DNA of 64,000 nt from Desulfovibrio gilichinskyi (GTDB lineage Bacteria > Desulfobacterota > Desulfovibrionia > Desulfovibrionales > Desulfovibrionaceae). Shown here piece after piece: positions 18,812-28,610 of this stretch. Positions within the stretch are counted from its first letter, which is position 1. Every line of letters begins with the position of its first letter. Both the position numbers and the translations under genes were made by a program. The DNA lies in NCBI RefSeq assembly GCF_900177375.1, contig NZ_FWZU01000001.1, positions 124,001 through 188,000 of the forward strand, written 5' to 3'. Under the pieces are notes generated by a model. The model ran no database searches, had not been told where the DNA came from, and saw only the letters and a list, made by a program, of their open reading frames with translations.

Positions 18812-20566
18812 TCATCTTTGGATAGCTTTTGCTATTCCTTTGTGAAGTCCCTGAAAAAAGCTGCGTGCATTTATTCCGAGAGAGCGGATGAGATATCCAC
18901 CTTCTTGAACAACCAAAGTGCGCAGTCCCAGTTCACCGATAAGAAGTCCATTGGTGGTGAAATCTTTTGCAATCAGGGACCATGTTCCTGTCGGGTCACC
19001 TTTGGCAGGATCGAGCCCCAGTGAAACAACTAGAAATGACGGCTTGAAATTACGAATAACGTCTAAGGCTCTACGCAAGGTGTTATGAAACATCTTGCCG
19101 TCAACATGTTCCAGCAAAGGGAAATTGCGATTGAAACCAAGTCCCGCATCTTTTCCGGTTTCTTCTGTAAATCCGCTGAAATACGGGTAGGCAAATCTTG
19201 GGTGACCGTGAATTGACACTGTCAGTACGTCATTACGTTTGTAGAAAATATTCTGTGTTCCATTGCCGTGATGGTAATCGATATCGAGTACCGCTACTGA
19301 TCCGAAACCTGAAAGATAGTTTGCGGCAATAGAAGCTGTATTAAAATAGCAAAAACCTCCGAAAGCTTTACGCTCTGCATGATGTCCGGGAGGGCGTACC
19401 AATGCGTATGCTATTCTGCGTCCTTCAAGAATTGTATCCGCGGCAGTAAGACCGCAATCAACTGCTCGTTTGGCAGCTTTCCACGCGTTTGCGTTCAGCG
19501 GTGTAAATGTGTCCATGCAATAGTATCCGGCGCGAACAGGCAGTTCACGCGGCGGTCTTGATGCGTTTCTTATAGGAAATACATAAGGGTAGACTGATTT
19601 ATTTTCAGGAAGTGTTGAGCAGACTTTTTTAAAATATTTAACATAATTCTCGTCATGTACTGCAGTGATGAATGATTCAGAGTAATGCCGGACAGGCGTT
19701 TCTTCAAAGAGTCCACTTTTGTCCAGATCTTTCTTGATCCGTGAAATACGAACGGGAGCTTCTACATAGCCGCGTTCGCGTATATGGTGGATATCATGTC
19801 GATCATTTAAGATAAGAGCTATTCGTTTATCGTTACTTATTTTTTGGACAGCAGGGCTATTTGCTTCTGTTTGGGGGATATAGACAGGTTGTCTGAGTTC
19901 CAAATTTCCTGTCTTAAATGAATTTACGACCATGTCAGTATATTCAGGAGGGCAGACATCTTTATATTTACGAGTTAAGATTGCGCGCACTATGGCCTGT
20001 ATGCGTGTACGGGATAGTTTGAGAGTTCTGCCGAGAGGGTCAACTACCAGATACGGAGGACAATCATCACTTGAAGTCAGAGGCGTTTCGTAAGCTGTTC
20101 CTATTATCGGGCGCGCTCCGTACCGTTCGTAAAACGCCAGTCGCATTTTATTTTCTTTGAGAATCTCCGGCGACGAACAGAGACTTTTATCATCCGGTAA
20201 ACATTCAAAAAACAGGGCTGTGTCGCCAAGAGCCAGAGCTTCTTCTCTGATTCTTTCGTATAGAGCAGATCCTACTCCGCCTCCGCCGTGGCGCAGACTG
20301 ACAGAGATGAAGTCTAGAAGACAAAAATTGAGATCTGGAAAATGGCAGAGCAGAGCAAAACCTCGAACTTCAGAGCGGCGTTTTTCTGCAACGAAAAGGA
20401 TTGAGCGATATTGTTTAAGAAACGGATTTGCCAGCATATCCGGCAGCTGTTCTATTTCACTGTTATTAAGAAGGGGAAAGCGTTCGCTTAGAATTTCTTG
20501 AACTTTAGCAATGGCTAAGCGGTCTATCGGGAGCTGCGTGTCGTAAATAGGTCTGATTGTGAACAT
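18812..20566 (-). CDS. GNAT acetyltransferase / histone-deacetylase-family fusion protein
   Basis: The 584-residue protein has an N-terminal GNAT-like domain (about residues 1-170, with a glycine-rich acetyl-CoA-like segment and a late RYGARP strand). A linker follows, then a class II HDAC-type domain from about 265. Its deacetylase residues are present: RPPGHHA, DIDYHHGNG, the metal Asp of SLGLDPAKGDP and the tyrosine of EGGY. One chain thus seems able both to add and to remove acyl groups, perhaps on polyamines or protein lysines. The gene stands alone on the minus strand with its own terminator. Confidence 0.85.
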   Translation of the reverse strand: MFTIRPIYDTQLPIDRLAIAKVQEILSERFPLLNNSEIEQLPDMLANPFLKQYRSILFVAEKRRSEVRGFALLCHFPDLNFCLLDFISVSLRHGGGGVGSALYERIREEALALGDTALFFECLPDDKSLCSSPEILKENKMRLAFYERYGARPIIGTAYETPLTSSDDCPPYLVVDPLGRTLKLSRTRIQAIVRAILTRKYKDVCPPEYTDMVVNSFKTGNLELRQPVYIPQTEANSPAVQKISNDKRIALILNDRHDIHHIRERGYVEAPVRISRIKKDLDKSGLFEETPVRHYSESFITAVHDENYVKYFKKVCSTLPENKSVYPYVFPIRNASRPPRELPVRAGYYCMDTFTPLNANAWKAAKRAVDCGLTAADTILEGRRIAYALVRPPGHHAERKAFGGFCYFNTASIAANYLSGFGSVAVLDIDYHHGNGTQNIFYKRNDVLTVSIHGHPRFAYPYFSGFTEETGKDAGLGFNRNFPLLEHVDGKMFHNTLRRALDVIRNFKPSFLVVSLGLDPAKGDPTGTWSLIAKDFTTNGLLIGELGLRTLVVQEGGYLIRSLGINARSFFQGLHKGIAKAIQR

Positions 20567-20780
20567 TTGGGGTGCTTCTTTTATGCAATTTTTTAAGAGA
20601 AGTTATTGTAGAAGAAATCAATTCTAACTTTAATTCTCTATATGCTCAGTAGCAAGACAATTTATTTTTTCCCGTAAGATTTGTTGCGATCTCAGCTGTG
20701 CGTTGAATTTTTGAGGACAGCATTTATTGTTTCAAAATGCTGTCCACAGTTCAAACTTAAGAATATATTATAAAAGCAAA

Positions 20781-21080
20781 TTAATCTGATAAAGTTTCTT
20801 TCAGTATCGAAATTTCATCCATGGTCATGGTCGGAATAAACTCGGTTACAGTATACTGAGCTACTTCGTTTATGTGAAAAGGATCTTCATGTATAATAGT
20901 ATCAAGTTCTTCAAGTGAAACTCTTTTTGCTAAAATGATTCCGCCAGTGCGTGGGACCTTTCTTCCTGACATAACGAAAACACCTGCTTTATAATATTTT
21001 TTTAAATATTTGATGTGTTCATCAATGAACTTTTCTATTTCACTCACAGGTTTTACGTAATTTAGGCTTAAAATATACAT
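20781..21080 (-). CDS. YciI-like protein
   Basis: The 99-residue YciI/YCII-domain protein (ferredoxin-like alpha/beta fold) has the family's conserved histidine/aspartate region EDPFHINEVAQY. Relatives are small cytoplasmic proteins of unclear function. Its first third and promoter region are repeated downstream of the desaturase gene at 22232-22438. Function cannot be given beyond family. Confidence 0.8.
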   Translation of the reverse strand: MYILSLNYVKPVSEIEKFIDEHIKYLKKYYKAGVFVMSGRKVPRTGGIILAKRVSLEELDTIIHEDPFHINEVAQYTVTEFIPTMTMDEISILKETLSD

Positions 21081-21185
21081 TGTTTATTGCTCTCTTTTTT
21101 TAGAAATGATAAGTAGACTACTCTTTGGAATTTAGACATTTTTAAATTATCAGGTATATTACTGCAATGTTATTTTTTGTCTAAG
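20977..21185. repeat. Direct repeat copy 1, left of the desaturase gene
   Basis: About 145 bases (20977-21120) are nearly identical to 22232-22373 and the next 65 are clearly related. The repeat covers the yciI 5' end and the divergent upstream region, up to TTGTCTAAG. Confidence 0.9.
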
Positions 21186-21203
21186 CTGCCAAGGGGAAGT
21201 GAT

Positions 21204-22208
21204 ATGAATGATACCAATAAACTTTCAATTGATGATTTGCGTATCCCGCTTAAACCATACGCAAAACATGAACTTCGACGGGCTGTATGGCAGATTGTGG
21301 ATACTTATGTGCCATATTTTGGTCTTTGGGGACTTCTTATATACCTGCTAAAGAACGCAGCTCCATTTTTCGTAATCTTTCCGCTTATTATTCTAGCAGC
21401 TCTGTTTTTGGTTCGTATTTTCATCATTTTCCACGACTGCACGCATGGCTCGTTCTTCGCCTCGCGCCGAGCCAATACTATACTGGGGTATGTCTCAGGA
21501 TTTTTGACATTCACTCCTTTTACTTACTGGCAGCACAACCATCTCGTTCATCATGGCACATATGCGAATCTGGACAAAAGAGGGGTGGGCGACCTGTGGA
21601 CGTTGACCGTAAAAGAGTACCGTGAACTCGCTCCAGCCCAGCGTCTGGCCTATCGCCTTTATCGCAATCCGATCATCTTTTTGGGGATTGGCCCGGGATA
21701 CACTTTTCTGATTACCCAGCGCTTTTTACACAAATGGGAAGGGATACATGAGCGTTTGAGCGCCATGGTCACAAATGTGGCTATTGTGATGATTGTTGCC
21801 ATAGCAAGTCTGACCATCGGCATCAAAAGTTATCTGATGATTCAGATCCCGATAATGCTTATTGCCGGTGCGGTAGGGGTGTGGTTGTTCTACATACAGC
21901 ACCAATTCGAGGGTGTTTATTGGGCGCATCAGGATGAGTGGGACCCTGCAATGGCTGCCATGAACGGGAGTTCCTATTACAAACTTCCCAAGGTCTTTCA
22001 ATGGTTCACGTGTAGTATCGGCCTGCATCACGTGCATCATGTCTTGCCGAGAATCCCGAATTACAGACTTCAGGAGTGCTATGACTCCAGCCCGGAGATG
22101 CAGAAAGTACAGGCATTGAGCTTCTTTAAAAGTTTGAAGTCGTTGAAATTGAACTTGTGGGATGAGAATCAGCAAAAGCTTGTCAGCTTCGCATCATTGA
22201 ATAGTTAG
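21204..22208 (+). CDS. Membrane fatty acid desaturase
   Basis: The 334-residue protein has the three histidine boxes of acyl-lipid/acyl-CoA desaturases (HDCTHGSF, HNHLVHHG and HHVHHVL) and four to six membrane helices. The di-iron enzyme needs molecular oxygen, which is notable in an anaerobe. ATG 21204 has an AAGGGGAAG site; an upstream in-frame ATG has none. The gene is bracketed by a direct repeat of about 210 bases, so it was probably inserted or captured by recombination, and its composition looks slightly richer in GC than its neighbours. Confidence 0.9.
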   Translation: MNDTNKLSIDDLRIPLKPYAKHELRRAVWQIVDTYVPYFGLWGLLIYLLKNAAPFFVIFPLIILAALFLVRIFIIFHDCTHGSFFASRRANTILGYVSGFLTFTPFTYWQHNHLVHHGTYANLDKRGVGDLWTLTVKEYRELAPAQRLAYRLYRNPIIFLGIGPGYTFLITQRFLHKWEGIHERLSAMVTNVAIVMIVAIASLTIGIKSYLMIQIPIMLIAGAVGVWLFYIQHQFEGVYWAHQDEWDPAMAAMNGSSYYKLPKVFQWFTCSIGLHHVHHVLPRIPNYRLQECYDSSPEMQKVQALSFFKSLKSLKLNLWDENQQKLVSFASLNS

Positions 22209-22231
22209 GAACTCTCCTTCAAGACATATCT

Positions 22232-22438
22232 GAAACACCTGCTTTATAATATTTTTAAATATTTGATGTGTCATCAATGAACTTTTCTATTTCACTCACA
22301 GGTTTTACGTAATTTAGGCTTAAAATATACATTGTTTATTGCTCTCTTTTTTTAGAAATGATAAGTAGACTAATCTTATGAAATCTAGACATTTTCTAAT
22401 TGTCAGTATTTTACTGAAAAGATTATTTTTTTGTCTAA
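22232..22438. repeat. Direct repeat copy 2, right of the desaturase gene
   Basis: This is the second copy of 20977-21185, with small deletions in the former coding part. A TAGACAT...TGTCTAAG inverted pair is kept in both copies, placing similar upstream DNA ahead of the desaturase and the STAS gene. Confidence 0.9.
22233..22332 (-). pseudogene. Truncated yciI 5' fragment
   Basis: This corresponds to the first third of the YciI gene at 20781-21080, from its ATG inward. A two-base and a one-base deletion break the frame, and the rest of the gene is absent. It arose with the duplication around the desaturase gene. Confidence 0.8.
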
Positions 22439-22486
22439 GTTTGTCAATGATCGGCTGCAGGAATCTTTATTTTTTAGGAGAAGGTG

Positions 22487-22816
22487 ATGAAATTATCTAA
22501 GGAAAGAGCAGGGAATTATTTAATTATTGAGATTAAAGAATCACGTCTCGATTCTTCAAATTTTATTCTTCTTAAATCTTCACTGGATGATATTATAAAG
22601 CAGGGCGAAAAAAGATTAATAATTAATCTGTCTCAAGTCGGTTTTATGGATTCAAGTGGGATTGCAGGGCTTCTTCCCAGTGTACGGTCCCTTGCCGGAA
22701 CCGGCCGTCTCCTTTTAGTCGGGCTTACTGCAACTGTTATGCAGCTTTTTAATCTTGGCAAGTTAGACAGGATTTTTGATATTTATCCGTCTGTTGAAGA
22801 TGCATTAAACAGTTGA
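22487..22816 (+). CDS. STAS-domain anti-sigma factor antagonist
   Basis: The 109-residue single-domain protein of the SpoIIAA/RsbV type has the phosphorylatable serine in FMDSSGIAGLL near residue 57. Such proteins bind an anti-sigma factor when unphosphorylated and so free a sigma factor. No partner kinase or sigma factor is adjacent. ATG 22487 was preferred to GTG 22484; both follow an AGGAGAAGG site. Confidence 0.88.
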   Translation: MKLSKERAGNYLIIEIKESRLDSSNFILLKSSLDDIIKQGEKRLIINLSQVGFMDSSGIAGLLPSVRSLAGTGRLLLVGLTATVMQLFNLGKLDRIFDIYPSVEDALNS

Positions 22817-22865
22817 TTTTTGCAGATCATACATTTTTCCAAATTAGTGCATTTGCCATTAATTT

Positions 22866-22901
22866 AAAAGCCTTGAATATAGAAATTATTCAAGGCTTTT
22901 A
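22866..22901 (+). terminator. Terminator after the STAS gene
   Basis: The AAAAGCCTTGAATA-type arms form a 12-14 bp hairpin followed by AAATTTTTG. Confidence 0.7.
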
Positions 22902-23081
22902 AATTTTTGTATAGGGCGACAGACTGTATATTGTTTCAAACGTGATTATTTGGTAGTGTCCTGAAATCAGTTATTTCTGTTTTTAATCCACTTGACTCTC
23001 TGAAATGGATTGGTAAAGAACAGGGCTGTATTCAAATAAATAATATGAAATAGTATTTTAATGATATGGAGGATATATCTT

Positions 23082-23573
23082 ATGCCGTCTTTTGATATTG
23101 TCAGCGAAGTTGATTTGCAGGAAGTTGATAATGCCGTAAACAATGTGGTCAAAGAAATTGAAACCCGTTATGATTTTCGCGGAGTTAAAACAGAACTTTC
23201 TTTTAACAAAAAAGATAAAGTTATTAATCTGGTAACCGGCGACGATATGAAAGTTAAAGCCGTAAGAGATATGCTGATTACCCATTTTACCAGACGTAAA
23301 GTTGATTCCAGAGTTATTGATTACGGTGAAGTTGAGCCTACCTCGAAAGGACAGCTTAAACAGGCTATTAAGCTTAAAGAAGGTATTGATAAGGATACAG
23401 CTAAGAATCTGGTAAAAATGATCAAAGCCAGTAAGATAAAAGTTCAGGCTGCTATTCAGGATGAGCAGGTCCGTGTAACCGGAAAGAAAATTGACGATCT
23501 TCAGGAAGTTATGGGACTGGTCAGAGAATGTGATCTGGAGATGCCTTTTCAGTTTGTGAATATGAAAAGCTAG
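23082..23573 (+). CDS. YajQ-family nucleotide-binding protein
   Basis: The 163-residue protein matches YajQ over its full length ([19 protein letters not shown] at the start, TRYDFRG, and the second repeat [13 protein letters not shown]). Family members bind c-di-GMP or nucleotides and RNA. The ATG at 23082 has a GGAGG site; the frame upstream of it lacks family similarity. Confidence 0.93.
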   Translation: MPSFDIVSEVDLQEVDNAVNNVVKEIETRYDFRGVKTELSFNKKDKVINLVTGDDMKVKAVRDMLITHFTRRKVDSRVIDYGEVEPTSKGQLKQAIKLKEGIDKDTAKNLVKMIKASKIKVQAAIQDEQVRVTGKKIDDLQEVMGLVRECDLEMPFQFVNMKS

Positions 23574-23600
23574 TTAATTTAAAGCTGAGTACATTTTAAA

Positions 23601-23647
23601 CCCGCCTGAAATTTGCTGATAAAAAGCAAATTTCAGGCGGGTTTTTG
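23601..23647. terminator. Terminator between yajQ and the convergent operon
   Basis: Long perfect arms (CCCGCCTGAAATTTGCT and its complement) are followed by TTTTTG on the plus side, with an AAA-rich flank on the other. Confidence 0.9.
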
Positions 23648-23681
23648 TTTATGATTATAGAAGGTTCATGGAATATTAAAA

Positions 23682-25634
23682 TTAATTCAAGTTTGCAATG
23701 AATATTGCAGCTTCGCTTGCGGCTTGCTGTTTATTTTGCGCGACAGGTTTGCTTATAGCGATATGGGCAATTATGTGACCGATTGTTGCCAGTTTTTTCT
23801 GGATTTCCGCTTCAGTAGATTCTTTATGCACAGCTTCAATCAAATCGCCCTGATTTTCAATTTCAAAGCCTACAGGAATTAAAACTTTCTTTATGAATTC
23901 AATTCTTGCTATGCGTTCGTCGGCAGAACCGTCTCCGCCTTTAAATCTGAAATGAATATGGTTTTTGCTATAATCCTGATCACACACAGTATCAATTTCA
24001 GATAAATCTTTTTCAGATTTAAGTTTTATATTCAGATATGTTTTTGAGAGGATAGCGTAACCTTCAATAGAGTTTTCTTCAGACCATCCGGGACGTTTTG
24101 CCCCGAGTCCGAACCATAGAGCCCACATGGGAACTGATTTGATGTCATCCGGAGATATTTCCATTTTCCCCGCAGCAGTTGTGAAAAGACCCTCTTGGAG
24201 ATTCAGCACTGTCAGCGATATAGGCTGTCTGGCCGTTAGATGTTTAGCCCCGTCTAAACCGAGTCCTTCTTTGCTGATTAGAGAAAACATTTCTGAAATT
24301 GCTTTTTCATTGGCAAAGCGGACAAGATCATACATGGATTTACTTTTTTCAGGTAAAAACATTTCCGTATTTTGAGCAGAAATTTTAAGGTTCGCAATAT
24401 ATTGCAAAGTCCTTTTCATGCGGTCGACAGCTCTTACGCCTTTGTTTGGGTAAGGCTCTGCCGAGGTTATGAATACTCGGTTGCGAAGGTCGGTAATCCA
24501 TTTGCATTTTTGGGGGACACCAAGCATCTTTTCAATTTCACATCCATTTGCATTTATTGTTTTGGCAGAGTGAAGTGATAGAGACTGTTTTTCAGGATTT
24601 GAAAGTCTGCGCTGTTTTTTCCGTCTTGAAAATATAAACGGGTCTGAGTCATTGTCACTTAAAACAGCAGAACATCCTGTTTCCTGATCTGCCGGCGGAA
24701 GATCTGTTTCAGGATTGTGCAGAGTTTCAAGTGAACCTGAATCCTGTGTTTTTATTTCCGGCTGAATGATAACCGCAACAGGAGTTTCTCTATTGGAATA
24801 GCCGAGCTTGATGCGTGCTTTTATAGATTCCGGCGAAAATTTGCAGAGTACAGCTTTTTTCCACGCACTTACAATGTCTTGCGGATTGACATTGTGAATT
24901 ATTGTGCTGTTTTCAGGAAGTATACAGGACTCGTCTTCAGGAGTCACACTGGCTGAAAGTATCAGTAAATTACCGCCCTTGGCTGTTTCGAGCGCTGCAA
25001 TTTCGAGTTCGTTAGTGATTGCTTCCGGCATTTGCGCTTTCACAAAAACAGAAATCAGAGCTTCGGAAGTATTCTTTAGCTGCTCAGGATCAGTAGACGT
25101 CACCGACTCTAAAATATGATCAATATGTACTCTGAGGTCATTAGCTTCAATGAAGTAATTGTAAACTCCGGAGCTTATAACCATACCATCCAAAACATTT
25201 ATGTCTGTCTCAGAAATAATGCGTGCAAGGACCACGGCATTTGCTCCGGCATGCGCGGTGTGTTTTGCAGATTCTGACAGAGCAAGTGTGAACGGCATTG
25301 AAATATCAGGGTCCGGCACGGTCACAGCCATACGAACATAGAAATTTATTTTGTTATAATAATCCATTAAATCCATAAAACGTATCGGGTTCATAGATTG
25401 CAATTGCTCGAGCATTAAATGAACTTTATTGCCGAGGTCTATGGACAGTTTTTCTACATTGGCCCAATCCACTTCGCTTAGACCGAATCCGATGTCTTCA
25501 ATACGTGAGATTATGTGCAGACATTCTTCTTCAAGGTCCATCAGCATTTTAAATGAATTATATCTTCTTCTAAGCAGTCTACCGGGGGGGAATGTTTCGT
25601 AAGTCCAATGATTAAAAAGCTTATTAAATTTCAT
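23682..25634 (-). CDS. PEP/pyruvate-binding-domain protein with degenerate catalytic core
   Basis: The 650-residue protein has the N-terminal (FPPGRLLRRRYNSFK) and C-terminal (SMYDLVRFANEKA onward) regions of the deltaproteobacterial PEP-synthase-like family. In the ATP-binding region the usual RSSA-type segment is changed to LSASVTPED, and no phosphohistidine swivelling domain is seen between about residues 300 and 370. It is shorter than active relatives. I infer a non-catalytic or altered protein, perhaps a signalling partner of the adjacent kinase. It is the last gene of the six-gene minus-strand operon. Confidence 0.65.
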   Translation of the reverse strand: MKFNKLFNHWTYETFPPGRLLRRRYNSFKMLMDLEEECLHIISRIEDIGFGLSEVDWANVEKLSIDLGNKVHLMLEQLQSMNPIRFMDLMDYYNKINFYVRMAVTVPDPDISMPFTLALSESAKHTAHAGANAVVLARIISETDINVLDGMVISSGVYNYFIEANDLRVHIDHILESVTSTDPEQLKNTSEALISVFVKAQMPEAITNELEIAALETAKGGNLLILSASVTPEDESCILPENSTIIHNVNPQDIVSAWKKAVLCKFSPESIKARIKLGYSNRETPVAVIIQPEIKTQDSGSLETLHNPETDLPPADQETGCSAVLSDNDSDPFIFSRRKKQRRLSNPEKQSLSLHSAKTINANGCEIEKMLGVPQKCKWITDLRNRVFITSAEPYPNKGVRAVDRMKRTLQYIANLKISAQNTEMFLPEKSKSMYDLVRFANEKAISEMFSLISKEGLGLDGAKHLTARQPISLTVLNLQEGLFTTAAGKMEISPDDIKSVPMWALWFGLGAKRPGWSEENSIEGYAILSKTYLNIKLKSEKDLSEIDTVCDQDYSKNHIHFRFKGGDGSADERIARIEFIKKVLIPVGFEIENQGDLIEAVHKESTEAEIQKKLATIGHIIAHIAISKPVAQNKQQAASEAAIFIANLN

Positions 25635-25655
25635 GTGGTATATTAATGTTATAGA

Positions 25656-27590
25656 TTAAACTGAACCTGTGCTCAGAACTTGTTCTTCGGCGGATATTGC
25701 ATCAAGCGGTAAGACAACTTTAAAGAGAGTTCCGGGACCGGAGTTTTCAGGGAGGTTCATTCCTTTTGAAATAGATCGTGGAAGAGGGCTGATTGCTTCA
25801 ATTGTTCCGCCGTGATCTTTTATAATTCCAAATGATACTGAAAGGCCGAGTCCTGTCCCTTTACCGACAGGTTTGGTTGAGTAGAACGGGTCGAAAATTG
25901 TACCTAACTTTTGCGGGTCTACGCCGTGTCCTGAGTCAGCAAACAGAGCTGTTATGGTCATAGTTGATATGTCTAAAAGTGTTGTAATCTGGATAGTTCC
26001 CTGTTCGTTAACAGCTTCCATCGCATTTGAAAGCAGATTCAGCCAGACTTGCTTAAGTTTTTCAGGATCACCGTGAATAATCGGGAATCGCTCATCAAGC
26101 ACTGTTTCGATTTCAATTTGCTCAAGTTTGAATGTGTGACTGACGAGCTGTAGGACTTCAAGAATTGAATTGTTAAAACACATTTCGGTCTTTTCGCTCT
26201 CAGTTTGTCTGGAAAACCCAAGCAAATCCGAAACAATTTTACGGCAGACACGAGCCTGCTTTTCAATAATTTTAAGATCTTGTGAAATTTGATCTTCCGG
26301 TGAGAGATCGTCTTGTAAAAGCTGAGCGTATCCAAGAATAATCCCGAGAGGGGTATTGATTTCATGAGCAACGCCGCCCGCGAGCTTTCCTACCGATTCC
26401 ATCTTCTGCGATTGAATAAGTTGAGCCTGATAGCTTTTAAGTTCTGTTATTTCGCGGGCAGTTGAGAGAACTCCGATAATTCTGTCGTTTTCAGAATAGA
26501 CAGGGACCCTTATGGTGTGAAACCAGCGAACCGTTGAATCATGTTCATCCTGTTCGCGCGTCTCTTTATTAATGATCAGTCCGCTCGTTAAAACTTTTCG
26601 GCTTTCTTCCACTCTGATTTCAGCTTCATGAGCAGGAAACAGATCTTGATCTTTGAGCCCGATTATCTCTTCTTCGGTTTTACCTAAATGTTTAGCAAGT
26701 GGTTTGTTCATAGCCAGATATGTATAAGTCGGTCCTAACAGAGATATATAATCCGGCGAAACATTAATTATAGTTTTGAGAAGTTCTTTTTGTCTGGTCA
26801 GGTTTGTTTCTGTTATTTCAAGGTCTTCAATATGACTTTCTAGATTCATTGCCATTGCATCAAAAGTATCCGTCAATTCTTGAATCTCATCACCTTTTAA
26901 AAATTTCTTATAAAACTTACGGTTCTTATCCGGAGTTGAATCTTTGTATATTTCCGGTCCCAAGTGTGTGCGGACAATATCAACAGCATGCTTTTGAAGT
27001 TTACCTAACCTGACAGTCATGCGTCTTGCAAAATGTGTTGAAACCAGAACAGCTATAAGCAGGACTGCTCCTGTTAAAACAAAGATTGCAAACATCAGGT
27101 TTTGGACAACGCTTTGAATGCCTGCTCTCGATAATCCGATGCGGACAGTTCCAAGTTTTTTCCCACTGATAAAGATGGGCGCAGCAAAGTCATAAATTTT
27201 TAATAACCCTGTATCGACCATGACTATATTGATTAATTTGCCTGGAGAATTAGCTTCGCGCAGTTGTACTGGGAATCCTTCATTGAAGGTGCTTGCAAGA
27301 ACTCTATCTTTATCATCGAGAATAAACGCATAAACTATTTCGTCATCGGCTTTTTTTACTTCGTTAACCATTGATCCAAGCTGAAGAAGGTCAGTAGAAA
27401 GCATGGGATCTTGAGCTCTGAGTGCTAAATTTCCGGCTAATACTTCACCGCGTTTGCGTGTCTGATCCACTAGAGCTTCTGACGCCATGCTGGTAACGAA
27501 AAAAGCAATAATCAAGGCTGTGAAAACGACAATCAGCGTTAATCCAAGATTGATCTTTGTGCGAAAGCGCAACCGTGAAAGGAAGGTCAT
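25656..27590 (-). CDS. Membrane sensor histidine kinase (Cache-HAMP-PAS-HisKA-HATPase)
   Basis: The 644-residue protein has two membrane helices (about 12-35 and 165-190) around a periplasmic sensor region. HAMP, a PAS domain (about 275-390), the HisKA phospho-site in GGVAHEINTPLG and a HATPase with DSGHGVD and GTGLGLS follow. It has no fused receiver and no adjacent response regulator. Its start overlaps the PhnD-like gene by four bases, which suggests the binding protein feeds it a ligand signal. Confidence 0.92.
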   Translation of the reverse strand: MTFLSRLRFRTKINLGLTLIVVFTALIIAFFVTSMASEALVDQTRKRGEVLAGNLALRAQDPMLSTDLLQLGSMVNEVKKADDEIVYAFILDDKDRVLASTFNEGFPVQLREANSPGKLINIVMVDTGLLKIYDFAAPIFISGKKLGTVRIGLSRAGIQSVVQNLMFAIFVLTGAVLLIAVLVSTHFARRMTVRLGKLQKHAVDIVRTHLGPEIYKDSTPDKNRKFYKKFLKGDEIQELTDTFDAMAMNLESHIEDLEITETNLTRQKELLKTIINVSPDYISLLGPTYTYLAMNKPLAKHLGKTEEEIIGLKDQDLFPAHEAEIRVEESRKVLTSGLIINKETREQDEHDSTVRWFHTIRVPVYSENDRIIGVLSTAREITELKSYQAQLIQSQKMESVGKLAGGVAHEINTPLGIILGYAQLLQDDLSPEDQISQDLKIIEKQARVCRKIVSDLLGFSRQTESEKTEMCFNNSILEVLQLVSHTFKLEQIEIETVLDERFPIIHGDPEKLKQVWLNLLSNAMEAVNEQGTIQITTLLDISTMTITALFADSGHGVDPQKLGTIFDPFYSTKPVGKGTGLGLSVSFGIIKDHGGTIEAISPLPRSISKGMNLPENSGPGTLFKVVLPLDAISAEEQVLSTGSV

Positions 27591-28549
27591 TTCTTACCTC
27601 CCCATTCTTTGCTATGTATAGTGGTAAGCCCTAATTTAGCCATGAGTTGTCTGATAGAATCATAGTCACTGTCTTGTGCCGGAATAATTCCACGCATTCC
27701 GGCTTGTTTTAAAATTTCCGCCTGCTTTGGGTTGTCCATGGAAAGTTTAAACATAGCGTTTGCGATGAGATTTTTTATTTTAGGGTCAAGCCCTTTGCGA
27801 GCTGCATATACCCAGCTCGGATATGGTTCAGTTTCTGCTACAATTTTGAGCTTAGAAATATTAACTTTGTCTTTTACTATATCAAGTGTCCCTTCGCGAA
27901 TTGAAGCAAAATCGTATTTTCCGGCATAGACAGCGAGAACCGCTTTTTCCTGTTTTCCTCCAGGTCCGGCAGCAAATGCGATCTCTTTAAAATCATCGGC
28001 AGTAATACCTTGGTCGAGAAACAGCCCCAGAGCAAAAAGATAGCCTCCGGCAGAAAGGGGGTCGACAGCAATCCAGCTTTTTCCTCTGCAGTCTTTAATT
28101 TTGCGAATGAAACGGTTGTCACGTCTTGCTATTATCTGTCCCCTGAAAGTAGGGCTGCCTGAGGGCTCTATTATGCGGGCGAATGCTTGCGCTCCGGAAT
28201 TCGCTATTTTTATGTAGGTCATCGGGTTTGAAAAGGAAATATCAATATCTCCGTTTTCAACCATTCGGCGGTGTTCTTCAAATGTATCAGGGAAAACCTG
28301 CCTGAGAGTCAGGCCGGTTTCTTTAGCGATATATTCGATTAGTTTGTTATGTCTTTGATATGAAACTTTATGTGAATATTGCGGAAGATATGCGTAAGTA
28401 ATGGCTGTTTCAGGCTCGGGAACGCTTATTTCTTCCCGGATAGACATGTCTACTTTAACTATATTCTCATCCAGACCATGTCCGCGAAGATATAGAGCTA
28501 TGCCGATAAGCAACAGGACTGTAGGGATTAAAAACTTAAGTTTCAGCAT
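27587..28549 (-). CDS. PhnD-like periplasmic phosphate/phosphonate-type binding protein
   Basis: The 320-residue protein has a single N-terminal hydrophobic segment and a type 2 periplasmic binding fold of the PhnD/PF12974 kind (SFSNPMTYIKIANSG, GKSWIAVDPLSAGGY). It has no ABC permease neighbours. The 4-base overlap with the histidine kinase gene indicates a sensor rather than a transport role. Ligand unknown; a sulfur or phosphorus oxyanion or sulfonate is suggested by the TauE neighbour. Confidence 0.8.
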   Translation of the reverse strand: MLKLKFLIPTVLLLIGIALYLRGHGLDENIVKVDMSIREEISVPEPETAITYAYLPQYSHKVSYQRHNKLIEYIAKETGLTLRQVFPDTFEEHRRMVENGDIDISFSNPMTYIKIANSGAQAFARIIEPSGSPTFRGQIIARRDNRFIRKIKDCRGKSWIAVDPLSAGGYLFALGLFLDQGITADDFKEIAFAAGPGGKQEKAVLAVYAGKYDFASIREGTLDIVKDKVNISKLKIVAETEPYPSWVYAARKGLDPKIKNLIANAMFKLSMDNPKQAEILKQAGMRGIIPAQDSDYDSIRQLMAKLGLTTIHSKEWGGKK

Positions 28550-28610
28550 TTAGTTTCCTATGCGAGAGAAGCTATCTTCCCCCTAACGCATGCTGAGCAG
28601 GGCGGAAGCT

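Noticed and set aside
20157-20501. Plus-strand open frame opposite the GNAT-HDAC gene
   Set aside because: Arginine/serine-rich shadow of the GNAT domain coding region; no family or start signal.
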